A stretch of 64,000 bases of DNA from Epiperipatus broadwayi (GCA_028023455.1 JAQFVV010006203.1:13556348-13620347); one strand, 5' to 3'. Shown: positions 50,174 through 62,857, counted from the stretch's first letter. Numbers and translations: made by a program. The notes: generated by a model not told the origin, from the letters alone.

Positions 50174-50842
50174 CAGTATTTTTCAGCATTTTTTATCTTA
50201 TGGCACACATGAACTTATAGTTGAACTTCCACTAAATTACGATGATCAAAAAAGGAATAAAAACAAGATGCTTTTTACAATTTATTTATTAGCACACACA
50301 AAACAATTTATTATAATTTTTAATAAAAAGATAATAATTAAAATTCTTAACAAAAACTTACATTTATTTTATCTGAACTTAATGTTTTTTTAGAATATCC
50401 TTTTTGCAGGATGAATTTTGGACAGACATGCACTTAAATCTTCTTCAAAGGATTCTACTGTGATCGATTGTTGTTTTTAATACTGTTCATTGTAGAAAAA
50501 CTGGCTTCATACACAAATATGACCTTGAAGATGGAAGAAGTATTTTAATTGTTTTTTTTATATTTGCATCTTAAGGGATAACCAAAAGGATGCAATATCT
50601 GTTGTTGAATATTTTAATTGTAATCCTCTAATACTTCTTATTTCTGTTAAATCTTCCTCTTTTAAAATACTTAAATTTGTTTTTACATATTTATTTTTTA
50701 CTATATTATGATATAGTCATATAAATAATTTAAAGAGGTTTTGATTTTGATATATATACTTATTGTGCTTTGGACTTCTTTCGAAAATTATTTAATTAAT
50801 GCCCACTAAAAATTTTCATGGCACAGTAGTTGAAAATCACTG
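50174..50842 (-). mobile_element. Internally deleted hAT element with transposase C-terminal remnant
   Basis: The ends CAGTATTTTTCAGCATTTTT and, inverted, CAGTGATTTTCAACTACTGT are hAT-type. The flanks ATCTAATG and ATCTACTA agree at 6 of 8 positions. On the minus strand around 50450-50520 the frame VYEASFSTMNSIKNNNRSQ resembles the C-terminal dimerisation region of ZBED-like hAT transposases (the SFS-MN-IK-RS pattern). The rest of the transposase is missing, so it is immobile by itself. Confidence 0.75.
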
Positions 50843-51815
50843 ATCTACTATGTATATGTTTATCTCATCTTTTGTAAAGTTTTTTTCTCAAAATACTTCC
50901 TCACTCATTTACTGAATATACAACACAATATACACACACATACTTGCATGCAAAAACATATATATATATAACACCTAATACAATTATTGTAATCATTCCT
51001 TAAAATTTGAACAGATGCTAAAAGTGAATTAGAGATCTCACTAAAATATAAATATATACATACAGAGAAATTAATCATTTCAATCTTTTTTTATATCCCT
51101 CAAGTTAATATATTATTTCTTCATTAGCAAAAACTATAAAAAAAATTCAGTCAACATTAACTGCAATACTAAGTCTGTCTCCCTCCCCACAACAATTTAA
51201 TTAAAGGATATTTGGGGCAAATACTTGTCATATTTGAAGGTTTTCCTCTTCTATAGATATATTCCAATCTCTCACATCAAAGAAGACCTCCATTCAATCT
51301 TGCTCAAGTTTTATTCAACTCCCCCTTCATTTTCGTACATTTTCCTCTCAATTTCTTCAATCTTATCCAAAACTCTTCTTACTTCTGTCAACTTCTTTTT
51401 TATACTTCTATCTAAATTCAGCTTTCATTATTCCCCATCTCTCAATAACTTTTCTAAACTCTAATACTTCTACACATTATAAAGTAGAAACTGATTAAAA
51501 ATTATTACATACTGAAATATTATTTTATTAGTGTAATTTAAATCTCTATCATCAGACAAGTAGAAAATAATAGATAATCTAACTCATAAGCTGAAAATGG
51601 AAGTATATTCACAAATTTAAAATCTATTAAGTAATTAAATTCTTATATTAAGTTATTAATTTTATTTAAGATTACAAAAATTATGACTCTTCATAATTGG
51701 TTAATTGAATTGATTCAAAATGAGATATATATACAATAATCATGGTAATTATATCTATGTAATTTAAAGCTAATTATTTTAAGTTAAATGCAGTTATAAT
51801 TGTAAAATATTATAC

Positions 51816-51907
51816 CTTCCTAATACTTCTTTTGGTTCATAGTTTGCATAAAAGCCTTGGGCCGCACTTTTATCTGGAAGATCATCATCCACTTCATCTT
51901 TAGCCAT
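51816..51907 (-). CDS. PHKG: PHKG coding exon 1 (start codon and N-terminus)
   Basis: This exon encodes 30 residues plus two bases of Arg31. It begins MAKDEVDDDLPDK and ends NYEPKEVLG, where the NYEPKE-LGRG run is a hallmark of phosphorylase kinase gamma. The ATG is at 51907. The exon continues upstream as 27 nt of 5' UTR to 51934, where a T-rich tract ending in TTTTTTTAG makes a good acceptor, so at least one upstream non-coding exon is expected. An in-frame TAA lies 24 nt before the ATG, which supports this start. The -3 base is C (weak) but +4 is G. The donor at 51815 reads GTATAA, splitting the Arg codon after its second base (phase 2), which is exactly what exon 2 requires. Confidence 0.95.
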
Positions 51908-54289
51908 GAGATCACTTTGTAACAAAGTTTAATCCTAAAAAAATTAAAAATATACTATATATTCCATATGATAGTAGATAAAACAGACTGACTATAAACA
52001 TATACAATATTTAAAAATTTACATAAGGACAAATTAACAAAGTATACCAATATTTAGTTTCATGACAGTTTTCAAAATAAAAATTTTAAGTTCTATATGG
52101 TCAACTGAAAAAAAAAAAAGTTGATTTGTATTAAAAAAATTCTTGTCTTTCTTGCTGTGATTCAGTAATATATATATAAAACATGTTTAATTGCTCAGAA
52201 GATCACATAATGTTCAAGTACCTTGATAGTAAATTTATCAGAACAGTTTCACTTAAAATGAGTGAACGAATAACATTGCTTAGTTAAGAACCAATCATGG
52301 AACTTTGCTTTGGATCCACTACTCTGCCATTCTGCTTAACTGCACAGACAGTAATTCAATTATGTTAGCAATACAAAAAAAATACATATCAGTAGAATTG
52401 CCAAGTGATATTATGGTTAATACATTAATTTACTGTGACTTGGGAATCAAAACCCAGATAGAACTGACTTATTTCCATTGCAAGCTTAAAATTTTCCAAA
52501 TAAATAACTCATAACCAAGCTAACTAGACATTCTTAGATAAATTATAAAATAAGTCCCATGACAAAATGTATCATTCAGAAAAATGTTGGTGTACTGACA
52601 CTAAAAAAAAAAAAACAACATGCATGAAATATACAGCAAGATAATCTTCACCATTGACAAAAACGAAAATATCTATCTTTAATGATGGAAATCATAAAGT
52701 AACATCAACAGTCCAAAATAGACTTCATAATCATCTCTTTTTTCCTATTTTTCTTTGTTATTCCCAGTATACTTCTTTCCACATTTCTTTGTATTGTTTT
52801 TGCTTTATTTTTTAATCTAAACTTTCTGTTTCACACATATAAGGAAAGAGATAAAATAGATTGGCTAAAAAGTTGTTTTTTTTTACAAAAAAAAAGATAA
52901 AACAATACAATGATGTAATTCTTTTATATGTGATAATAAGTCTGATTTTTTTTTTTAAATAGTCCAAAGCATTTTTATTCTTTTATTTATTAGCTCATGA
53001 TATTTTCTTAGTGGGAGACTCAAAGAGACAGAAGTTCCTAGTTTGACTCCAATTGAGATTTTTTTTTAAAATCAATTTTATAATTTGACTATAACTTTAA
53101 TGCTCAACTAATTACTTTGTGCTAGATCATCGCATGCCTTCCTGCAGCAAATGATCATGTAACTTATTTATCTATTATACTTTACTTAAGTAGTTACTAA
53201 CTAGTTAAACTAACAATTTTTTGCTGTCTCCATTTATTTCTAAGTCCTTTCTTGAAATCTTGGCAAATATACCTCTTAAATTCAATGCTACTTTGATTAC
53301 AACAAAACTTATTTGCAGGTATCTCTTTAAATGCATTTTGTTAAATATTATTATATTATCAAACAGCATTTGCTTTGAGATGTAATTTTTTTTTAATTTA
53401 ATTTTTTAAAAATTTCTACAGTAAAAGCTAATATCAATTTTGGAGAAATTACATTATTAAATTATACATCTCTATTTTGAAACATATACTTCTGAAACAT
53501 TAGTGATATGGTTCTCATAAATTTTAGCAATGTTATTATAACAGTCAATACAGAATTTCAAACAATCAATAATAAGTTGCAATACATAAAAATGCAAGAG
53601 TTCTCATAATGCAAAAATTGAAACAATCACATTTGTTTTGTAAATAACTCAACACAGAGAATACACTTCAACATAATTATTCTTTTATGAGATATAATTC
53701 ATTTTTCTTTTATCTTTTGCACATAAATTTAATAGTAAAAATTTGTAAAAAGATTAATAGTATGCTTGCATGGTTTTTATACTTTTTTTTTTTTTTTGGA
53801 CAATGGGTGTTTGTGTATTAATGAACATATATTTTTCAGTTATTTACAAAAATTTTAATATATATATTACCTTTATTTAAATCTTTTAGTAAATCTGTAT
53901 TCAATAGTTATTTAACACTTAACCTCCACTTCTAATTATTATATTAAATAGACAGTATATTCATTCAATTTTCAACTTTTTTAAAAATTTCAGAACTCAT
54001 GCCCTGGTGATGTAAATAAAAAATTTCTAGACCCAGAAATGATTACAATTCTGAGAAAAATCCTTTTAATAGATTAGTGAGGGAAAAAAACCTTCCAAGC
54101 AGAAGTATCACAATTTACTGAGTCTATTAGCTAAAACAAGCATTCTAAAATAAAATAAATCCTTATGCATCTAATTTAATTGAAATGATTTACTATGCAT
54201 GCATACTTTTTTTTAAATACTTTCATTCATACCAAAATTAATGCCAGAATACTTGTTAACAATGTACTTAATTTTTCTTTAAACCATTT

Positions 54290-54400
54290 ACCATTTTGTC
54301 CTTGTCACCAAACTATGATTTTGAATTTTTTTCTTTTTTTGATATCAACATTAATCTTATTTTTAATTTTGGCATTTATGACTGAAATATATACATAGAA
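54290..54400. repeat. Isolated unit of the 58-59 kb tandem repeat
   Basis: TTTTTTTGATATCAACATTA and GGCATTTATGACTGAAAT match the consensus of the array at 58420-59340. Confidence 0.5.
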
Positions 54401-54569
54401 GAATACTTTTAAAAAATATGTAATGTACAACTTTTTTAATGCTAAAGTTTGAAAGAATTATGTGATCTAAATAAATAACTATCTTTTATGTAGAAAGTCG
54501 CCTGCTATTCTTAATGTCTTTGCATTTGTTGTATAAATTTTAATTTATTGAGGAAAAGTGTTTGTTCTT

Positions 54570-54755
54570 GTTATATCTCACCTTACTTTCAACTAATGGA
54601 CTATTCCAGATTCTATCACTCACTGACCTGTTTCTCCTATTGGATATATGTTATCTATTCATATATCTATTGGCTGCAATGATGAATGCTTAATCCAATC
54701 GAGATAAGATGAAATCTGGACTAGTCCATTAATTGAAGGTAAGTTGAGATATAAC
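54570..54755. mobile_element. 186-bp MITE with long inverted ends
   Basis: The left end GTTATATCTCACCTTACTTT and the inverted right end GTTATATCTCAACTTACCTT pair over about 50 bp, including CTAATGGACTA-TCCAGATT. It is interrupted only by a short loop. The right half is included in the tandem duplication that starts at 54674. Confidence 0.75.
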
Positions 54756-55199
54756 AGTTGTAGTAGTTATTCTAGGTTTCATTATAGCAGATCTCACTAT
54801 ATTACAGCTTGATAATATACCAACATGACTAAAGATTATATTCATTAACTGCTGGATATATTATAAGAAGCAAATTTTTAGATATATATCAAATTATTTG
54901 CCTAAAATCAAGTGAAACTAATTAGGAGATATGGTACTGCAATGATGAATGCTTAATCCAATCGAGATAAGATGAAATCTGGACTAGTCCATTAATTGAA
55001 GGTAAGTTGAGATATAACAGTTGTAGTAGTTATTCTAGGTTTCATTATAGCAGATCTCACTATATTACAGCTTGATAATATACCAACATGACTAAAGATT
55101 ATATTCATTAACTGCTGGATATATTATAAGAAGCAAATTTTTAGATATATATCAAATTATTTGCCTAAAATCAAGTGAAACTAATTAGGAGATATGGTA
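54674..55199. repeat. Perfect 263-bp tandem duplication
   Basis: 54674-54936 and 54937-55199 are identical by eye from CTGCAATGATGAATGCTTAA to GGAGATATGGTA. The first copy begins inside the MITE at 54570-54755, so the second contains only the right half of that MITE. Confidence 0.95.
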
Positions 55200-56438
55200 T
55201 TAAGAATAAACAATATCAATTGATCATCAGTATTTTGCCAATTTTCATCAATCTTTAACATAATTTATTCCACCATTTTAATATTTAATGACATAAATAC
55301 TGATGAGTCCATCATTAAGATACATACATAAAATTAAAAAAAAGCTTTCTAATCAATTAATAATTTTAAACAAGCTAAATAAAATAGCAACTCCTATGCA
55401 AAGTATAATAATGCAATAAAATTAAGGTTTTTTACTATATGTAAACCTATTTTATAAATTCCATTGAAAAATCTAAGCTTTATATTTTATTAAAATAAAA
55501 TTATTTTCTAACTCAAATTTTTTTTATTAAATTTGATAATGATTACTTTTTGAAAATGAATATTGTATAAATCTAGTTTAAAAGTCACTTTCCTGGAAAT
55601 TTATCATATAAATAAAACTTATCAACATAAGTCATATTATAAATTTAAACTAATTTTTACTGCAAATTTAAACTAATTCTTAGAACAAAGAGAGAAAAAA
55701 TTATACAAAAACTAAAGTCAGTATTTTCAATACAATGAATTTAAAGTTCATAATAATAACTAAATAAATAAAAAGAATCTTACAAAAAAATAGTTAAACT
55801 TGGAAACAAGCTACAAATTCAAACAATTTATAAAATTATTTATAAATAATAATACATAGTAAAAGTTCAGATTTCCGGGTTAATTTTATTCCCTCTGTTT
55901 TTAATAATAAAATAAATGAAACAAAAAATTATCTCCAATTAAATAAACTTTAGTTATCTCCAATGTTATAATGTAACTATAATATATGGATTTCATGTTA
56001 CATGTGATAATTGAAAAAAAAAAAAAAATTCAGTAATAAAATTATATAACTGTAGAATAAAATTTATAAAGGTCAAGTTTATTGATTATATCATTATTAC
56101 TACCTGTACAAGATTGTAAAGAATATATTTAAAAGCAAATAAAGTGTACAAAAATCTTTAAACTTTGTTTACTCTTTAAATAAATAAATATGGCACATAG
56201 AGCCAGGTAAATTAATTGAAGTTATCTTTAAAATGAGAGGAGCATAAAAATATAGTGATAAAAGTGAAAATGCTTTTTAATAATTATTCATGAAAAAAGT
56301 TTTAGTCAAATACAAATTGTATGTCTAGTATTAAGAATAGAATATTACTTAGTATGTATAGACAGAAATTTGCTTCACAAAGATCAACTGTGTACAATGT
56401 ATATTTAAATAATTTTCTATTATTGATAAGCGCTAGAT

Positions 56439-56746
56439 CAGTGGTAGTCAACCTGGTCCCTACTACCCACTAGCGGGCATTCCAGCCTTCATGGTGGACA
56501 ATAAGTGTTTTGTCAGACACTGAAGCACTTTCTTTTCTTTTTTTAAATTTAATTGACATTTTTAAAAAATTTCAGAGATTTATATGCTTTAGCTTGCTGT
56601 AACTCTGCTTTATAAATTTTATAAAGTAAAGTTACTTTCCTACTTTATAAATCACCATTACTGTGAAACAGATAGGCGGTTAAAATTTTTTACTACTAAC
56701 AGAGATACAAAAGTGGGCGATAGGTATAAAAAGGTTGACTACCCTG
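56439..56746. mobile_element. hAT-type MITE, 308 bp
   Basis: The left end CAGTGGTAGTCAACCTGGTC and the inverted right end CAGGGTAGTCAACCTTTTTA are of the hAT kind. The flanking 8-mers CGCTAGAT (56431-56438) and CTCTAGAT (56747-56754) differ at one base, a good 8-bp target duplication. No coding capacity. Confidence 0.85.
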
Positions 56747-56754
56747 CTCTAGAT

Positions 56755-57180
56755 ATAAATGGATAACTTATGTTTTTTAAACTGATGCGAATGCATACAA
56801 ATTAGTAAAATGTGCATGACAAGAGTTTATTCCTTTATTACATATGTAATCAAGAGATTTATTCCCTTTTCTTTATGACATACATAGCCAAGCACTATAT
56901 AAATAGACTATTTATTACAATAAATTCAAAATGTAATATTTATTTGTAATCAAAAGTGGTTAAAAATGAGATTCGATCTCTCTTCTGCTATAGAATAAAT
57001 AAGTTTGTACAATTCTTTGCCAAGTTATATATCAAGCACACAACAGGTTGAAGCTCTGAATTCAAAACAGTGATATCAATAAGCTCTAGGCATAAATGAA
57101 CCATTTATGCTTTTTAAACTGATGCCCATGGGCAAGTGCATGTAAATTAATAAAAAGCGCATGACCAGAGATTTATTCCC
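56755..57180. repeat. Two diverged direct repeats beside the hAT MITE
   Basis: TTATGTTTTTTAAACTGATG ... GAGTTTATTCC (56769-56835) and TTATGCTTTTTAAACTGATG ... GAGATTTATTCCC (57105-57180) are related in the same orientation. A third partial match (CAAGAGATTTATTCCC) lies near 56850. Confidence 0.55.
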
Positions 57181-58419
57181 TTCTCTTTATTATTTGATTG
57201 AAAGCAATTTCTTAACTTTAATTTTTAGAATAGCAATGACAAATTTAAAAAATTGTTTAACAAATATTGCACAATAAGTATTCTGAAATTTGCTAAAGTA
57301 TACATTGGTTCCAGAATGCCATTCATTATATCATTGGTTCATTATAGATTTTACTGAAATACTAAATAAATTTAGAAGTAATCTATTCCAGGCCTACAAT
57401 CTAAACCAAAATTGTAATCCAAAATCTCATTCATGCAGTTTAATAATAAAAAATGATAACATAAAAATACATACAAAATTAACTGATCTATTTATGGTAG
57501 TTATATTTTAATGAAAACTAAAATTCATGTTTTTAAAAAATGAATTTAAAATGTAAACTTACATACCTAATAAAAATTCACAGACCATTGATTTCAGAAA
57601 TTCTCCTTTTTTGTGAGATATCTTCAGCAGTAATAATGTTTGCATTAGCAATCTCACCACCCTTGTAATTCTAAGAAATCCAGTTTTTCCCTTTAATCCA
57701 GTGAACTATACTTTGCTGGCAATAATTTCACTCACATGAATAGCATTTATAGTAGAAAACATAGCAAAAAATTATTTTAAACAATTTCTTGGCTTTTTTT
57801 TTTTTTACAAATGATCAACTCACCAGAATTATCATCTATTGTTTGCTTTTAATTAATCCATTTAGAAAAAGAGTTTAATCTGTGATATATGAGTTGCTTA
57901 ATCTAGAAATCCTCTTAGCCATCTGCTCTTTTTAATTCGTACTTATTTTTAAAATCATGCGGATAGTTGACTTATACATAGAGTAATCACAACTTAAATT
58001 GCCAATTATTTAATCACATTTCTCTTTTTAAAATAATTTTTTTTCCACTTCTATGCTAATCAATTTTCTGAATCTATTCTCTGGTGCATAATTGAAATTA
58101 ATAACAGTATAAAAATAATTTATAAAAAATGTCAAAAGCTATTAAATATTATGAAATAAATTGCAGAAAAAATTACATTACCATAATTAATGCAAATAAA
58201 TTCCAAAAACAGTGATAAAAATGTCAAGCTTTACTGAACGGTAAAAGGTTTTAATAAGTTTATGCAATGGTTTCTAATCAACCAGTGATACTCAATGTAA
58301 CATTTTTACCAATTGCTATTTCAGCCAATGGTATTCATCGATTTAGCCATTTCTAAATTTTTATTTTAACCTCTGCCATTTTTTCCATACAGTACTATAC
58401 TTTTGCTTGAAATTTTTTT

Positions 58420-59340
58420 AAGATCAAGATTAATCAAGTTTCAAATTTGACTTTTATAGTACATAGTTGAAATTATTAGAGTGTATCATATATAAAAAAA
58501 TGTTGAACAAAAATATACACAATGTTTTTAGTAATAGAGATAAAAATAAGTAAACTAAATTGATTAATAAATTTTAAATCATAATTTTGCCATTATGGTC
58601 TAATTTTTATTTATAAGTTTTTTTTTTGTTTTGACATCAGCATTAATTAGATTTCAAATTTGACTTTATAACTGAAATTATTAAAATTTAATACTATATG
58701 TGCAACTATAAAGTTACTTTTAAATAATATGGATATTTTTACCCCTAATAATAGAATTTCATTAAATAAACTGATCATTACATTTTAAAGTATTTATGTT
58801 TCCATCATTATTGTTGAACTTGTATTTCAAATTTTTTCTTTTTTTGACATCAGCATTAATTCGATTTCAAATTTGGCTTTGACGGCTGAAATTATTGTAG
58901 TGCTGTTTAAACAATAATTATTGCTAAAGGTAATTACATGAAATAAAGTGATTACTAAATTTTAAAGTACTGACAATTCTGTCATTGTGATCTAACTTTC
59001 AACATGAAATTATTTTTTTTCAATGTCAACATTTAGCAGATTTTAAATTCAGCTTTGATGGCTAAAATTATTTAAGTATAGCATTGAATATGAATCTAAG
59101 AGAATTCTTCTAATTTGATAGTTATATGAATTAAATTGATTGCTAAATTTTAAAGCATTTAGTTTTGACAATATCACCAAGCTTACATTTTGATTATTTT
59201 TTTAAAATTCAATATTAATCAATTTCAAATTCAACTTTTATGAATTTCCATTTTGAATTTTTTTTTTATACCAACATCAATCAGATTTTAAACTCAACTT
59301 TTATGACTTATGGATAAAATTACTATAGTGTACCTACCTA
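58420..59340. repeat. Degenerate tandem repeat, units of about 180-213 bp
   Basis: A T run followed by GACATCAGCATTAATTAGAT and TTTCAAATTTGACTTT recurs with start points of the TTTCAAA block near 58439, 58652, 58865, 59041, 59223 and 59286. The rest of the unit includes GATTGCTAAATTTTAAAG. The units are well diverged, so the array is old. Confidence 0.65.
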
Positions 59341-60151
59341 GGAGAATGGTTTAAAAATATACATATATATTATATAATATTTTTATTGTTAATTATAAAA
59401 TATTAAACTAAACTGATTGCTAAGTTTTATGGAACAAAGATGTCAGCCATCCTAGTGTTCATTATATATCTTTGTTATATAAATTTGCTTCTAATAGTTA
59501 TTTGTTCTTATAAAAGTCTTCATTGTAACAAATCCTCATTGTATATAATTACAGACTATCATTATGCATTAATATATGTGCTTCTTGCAAACAATGAAAA
59601 TGTTATAATATTTAATATATTAGAAAATAATTACAGTTTATATTACAATAAATTATCATTATATGAATGTGTTATATTGTTTATTGAAAAACAACAGGCT
59701 GAAGTAACAAGGCAATGCAGTGCAATGACCAAATAACATGAGCAAAATCAAATAATAGTTTACCACTATCTGCCACCAATCAATTAGGTTTTTTTTTTAT
59801 TACTCTACATATGTAAAAAAGGATAATTTACACAATTTCTGTTGTAATTAATAGTTGTCTTTCTTTTATTATTCTAAACCTCTTTTTTTGTTTCATTGAT
59901 TTTTTGCTTCAAAAATGACTAGTTTTCAATGGTTATGATGTTAACTCCACGATTTATTACCATTTAAAAATTTTCTATTCAGCTATATAACTTTTTAAGT
60001 AGTTTTTTGTTTAATTTACCTTAAGACTTGTTTTACTATATACTGCAGCTATAGTAAAACAAATAAGTCATTTAATTCTTTTATGCTTGAAATTCAAAAA
60101 TCTTCTAATGTTTTGACTCAATCCAACTTGTTTGTATAATGTAACCCGGAC

Positions 60152-60651
60152 NNNNNNNNNNNNNNNNNNNNNNNNNNNNNNNNNNNNNNNNNNNNNNNNN
60201 NNNNNNNNNNNNNNNNNNNNNNNNNNNNNNNNNNNNNNNNNNNNNNNNNNNNNNNNNNNNNNNNNNNNNNNNNNNNNNNNNNNNNNNNNNNNNNNNNNNN
60301 NNNNNNNNNNNNNNNNNNNNNNNNNNNNNNNNNNNNNNNNNNNNNNNNNNNNNNNNNNNNNNNNNNNNNNNNNNNNNNNNNNNNNNNNNNNNNNNNNNNN
60401 NNNNNNNNNNNNNNNNNNNNNNNNNNNNNNNNNNNNNNNNNNNNNNNNNNNNNNNNNNNNNNNNNNNNNNNNNNNNNNNNNNNNNNNNNNNNNNNNNNNN
60501 NNNNNNNNNNNNNNNNNNNNNNNNNNNNNNNNNNNNNNNNNNNNNNNNNNNNNNNNNNNNNNNNNNNNNNNNNNNNNNNNNNNNNNNNNNNNNNNNNNNN
60601 NNNNNNNNNNNNNNNNNNNNNNNNNNNNNNNNNNNNNNNNNNNNNNNNNNN
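60152..60651. other. Assembly gap (500 N)
   Basis: Exactly 500 unknown bases, a round number that suggests a placeholder rather than a measured length. Reading frames that span it are meaningless. Confidence 0.99.
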
Positions 60652-60999
60652 ATAGATCTGACATTAGATAATTACTTTTAGTGATCCCATCTTTATGTTA
60701 AACTGTAAGCATTTTTCACTTTTTATTTACATTTAACAAATGCTTTTTAGAGAAGTAATTCACTCTAATTTTTCTATACTTAAGGTCATTTAATATTCAA
60801 TGTTTATTCAAGATTACAACAGATGGTTATAAAGTAGAATAAAATGAATGTATTATTATTTCTAAAAGAAGTGACTGCAATAAAATACATCATAGCTATT
60901 CATTATCTCAAGTCCTTCTTAATAAATGTCAATTAATATTAATTTACACATATATATAATGTTTAGAAAATCTTTAATTTCTATTTCTTCTATCCCATT

Positions 61000-62450
61000 T
61001 CAAGAATTGTTATTTCATCACTATTTTAATTCATAATTTCTTTGTAATTTTTCAATGCGCCTAAAAAAAAAACTCATCAACTGTAATCTTTCTTCTCATC
61101 ACAAAAATATAATCTCACAATTTCACACTTTTTTATCTTTATTAAGGCTGTTAAATTTTAATAAAAAATATTCAACATTTTCACACAAATCACACAAGAG
61201 ACTTAAAATTTTTTCTTCACTTTTAAAATTCTTTCCTCTGAGATTTCCTGGTCTAGTCTTAAATAATAAATCAATTCCTCTATTATTATCATATCTACAT
61301 CTTTAAAGTTCATCTTTAAAACTATACAATATTAGTTTTGCCTCTTTTTATTTATTAAATTTTCTTTTCTTTCATAATATCAATACTTATGCGCTTATAA
61401 CGCTAAAATAAAGAAGTTATATGTTATTAAATTTATTTAAGGCTTAGCGCTTTCAAAGCTCTATGGCTTCATAATCATAGCTGTGCCAAATAAAAATAAA
61501 ACGGTTGATAAATAATCCCTAAAATATTGAATATTTAATATTCTACCATAATTTTTGTATAAGTAAACTGAAATGGAATTTTCATGTAATTCTCTTGAAT
61601 ATTTTATTACCAGCCTTAAACAATTTGTCCAACAACCCTTTAAATGTAATTTTCCAAACATTTACATTTCCTTTTGGCATTTCTCATATGAAATAATTAT
61701 CACCTCATTTATCTTGTATAGTTTCATCTGCTATTCACACATTTCCAGAGTGCTCCTTTTTGTATCCATCCAAAGCTGTCAATAATTCAAACTTGGGAGT
61801 ATACTGCATTATTTCCCAAATAAGATCACTTTTTTGAGATTCTACTTATATGATATCTAATGCAGTGTAAGTTTCTTTATCTGTCTTTTTTCTTTTTTGT
61901 TTTTATTATTAAATCATTTTCGTTTTCTGATTTATGTTCTATTTATTACTAATTTTAATTCCTATATTATTCTCTTTTTAAAGTTATTTGTTATCATACT
62001 TTTAATTTTTCTTTACTCTTCTTTTTCTAGACATTTTAAGTAACATATTTATCTTTTCTTCATCATTAGCAAAGAAAACCATACCATCTACAAAATGGAA
62101 TGTTCTCTTTATAACCATTGCCGTAATCACAACATTATTTTATATAATGATCTCTTACTTATTAACTACTACAATTCACATCATAAGTTACTTCAGACAA
62201 TGCTTCACATTTTTGTCTTTCTATCCATCTTTATAATTTAAATTCCACTTAAATTTATTTTCATCCAAAATTTCTTACCATTATTCATCAATCCTGCTTA
62301 CTATTTTTTTCATTTCTACCATCTGTAAACACTATATATCATTATCAGATCTGTTTCAATGAATCTTCATTCCCCAATGCTAATTCTATTCCTGTCAAAG
62401 CAAAATTTAATTCATAACTGGAGATAAACAATAGCTCTGGTCATACCCCT
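61000..62450 (-). pseudogene. Decayed LINE reverse transcriptase
   Basis: The minus strand at about 62090-62030 reads FVDGMVFFANDEEKINMLLK, aligned with the active-site block (Y/F-x-D-D, then LA-N-E-L) of LINE reverse transcriptases. The second catalytic Asp is replaced by Gly. Upstream pieces (IETDLIMIYSVY at about 62360, KFKWNLNYKDG at about 62240) fit the same domain. 61441-61490 resembles the arms of the palindrome at 32.4-33.0 kb. Numerous stops; inactive. Confidence 0.7.
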
Positions 62451-62480
62451 ATATATATGCTTATATCTTGCACGATATAT

Positions 62481-62506
62481 TGTAACGGGCACACACGCCC
62501 ATTACA
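62481..62506. other. Short GC-rich inverted repeat TGTAAC...TTACA
   Basis: TGTAACGGGC and GCCCATTACA form a near-perfect 10-bp inverted repeat around ACACAC. They look like the 5' and 3' tips of a Gypsy-type LTR brought together, but no LTR body lies between them. The next TGTAACGG is at 62858. Confidence 0.4.
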
Positions 62507-62857
62507 TTATTTTTTTTTAAAAATTAGATATTAAAAATAAAAGTTCACAGATAAAAACTTATTTTTTTATAAATTAAAAATTGAAAATTAAAAGTCATCT
62601 AAACTTTATATATATAAAATCGCACAGATGAAAAATTATTAAAAGAAAACTTTATTAAAGAAAAAAAAGTATTTTAAAACTAAATTTTCAAAAAAAAAAA
62701 AAAAAAAAAACTTAAAAAAGATTTAAAGATAAAAATATATAGTTAAAAAGAATGTACAAATTTAATTAATGCTATTGTGTAAAATGGAAATAATTATTTT
62801 CAATTAAAGTAAACTAGCCCTTGGGCATCTCAAAATGTATAATTAAAGGTCAGATAG

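Larger units (their letters stand above)
46399..51815 (-). other. PHKG intron 1
   Basis: A 5417-bp intron with a GTATAA donor and an ACACAG acceptor. It contains a LINE 3' fragment (48080-48560) and an internally deleted hAT element (50174-50842). The remainder (46399-48080, 48560-50173, 50843-51815) is AT-rich with TA microsatellites and no recognisable feature. Confidence 0.85.
24613..51934 (-). other. PHKG: Phosphorylase kinase gamma gene, 5' part (four exons; 3' part outside window)
   Basis: The gene encodes the catalytic gamma subunit of phosphorylase kinase. This Ca2+/calmodulin-controlled Ser/Thr kinase phosphorylates and activates glycogen phosphorylase in the cytoplasm. Four minus-strand exons read in order with compatible phases: exon 1 ends AG and exon 2 starts A (Arg); exon 2 ends A and exon 3 starts TA (Ile); exon 3 ends TT and exon 4 starts A (Leu); exon 4 ends AG. 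Every junction is GT-AG. The joined frame has no stop or frameshift and gives about 130 residues, from the N-terminus to just before the catalytic loop. The family has a kinase domain of about 270 residues plus a calmodulin-binding tail, so about two thirds of the protein lies beyond position 1. Upstream non-coding exons and the promoter were not identified. The identification is based on remembered family sequence, not on a search. Confidence 0.95.

Noticed and set aside
52985-53065. tRNA-like B box (AGTTTGACTCC) after an A-box-like TTAGTGGGAGA
   Set aside because: The arms do not pair, and the boxes are weak. Not enough for a tRNA or SINE call.
56965-56995. B-box-like GATTCGATCTC
   Set aside because: No partner A box at a suitable distance and no repeat copies seen.
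60068-60671. Frames of 179 and 198 codons
   Set aside because: They are almost entirely the 500-N gap.
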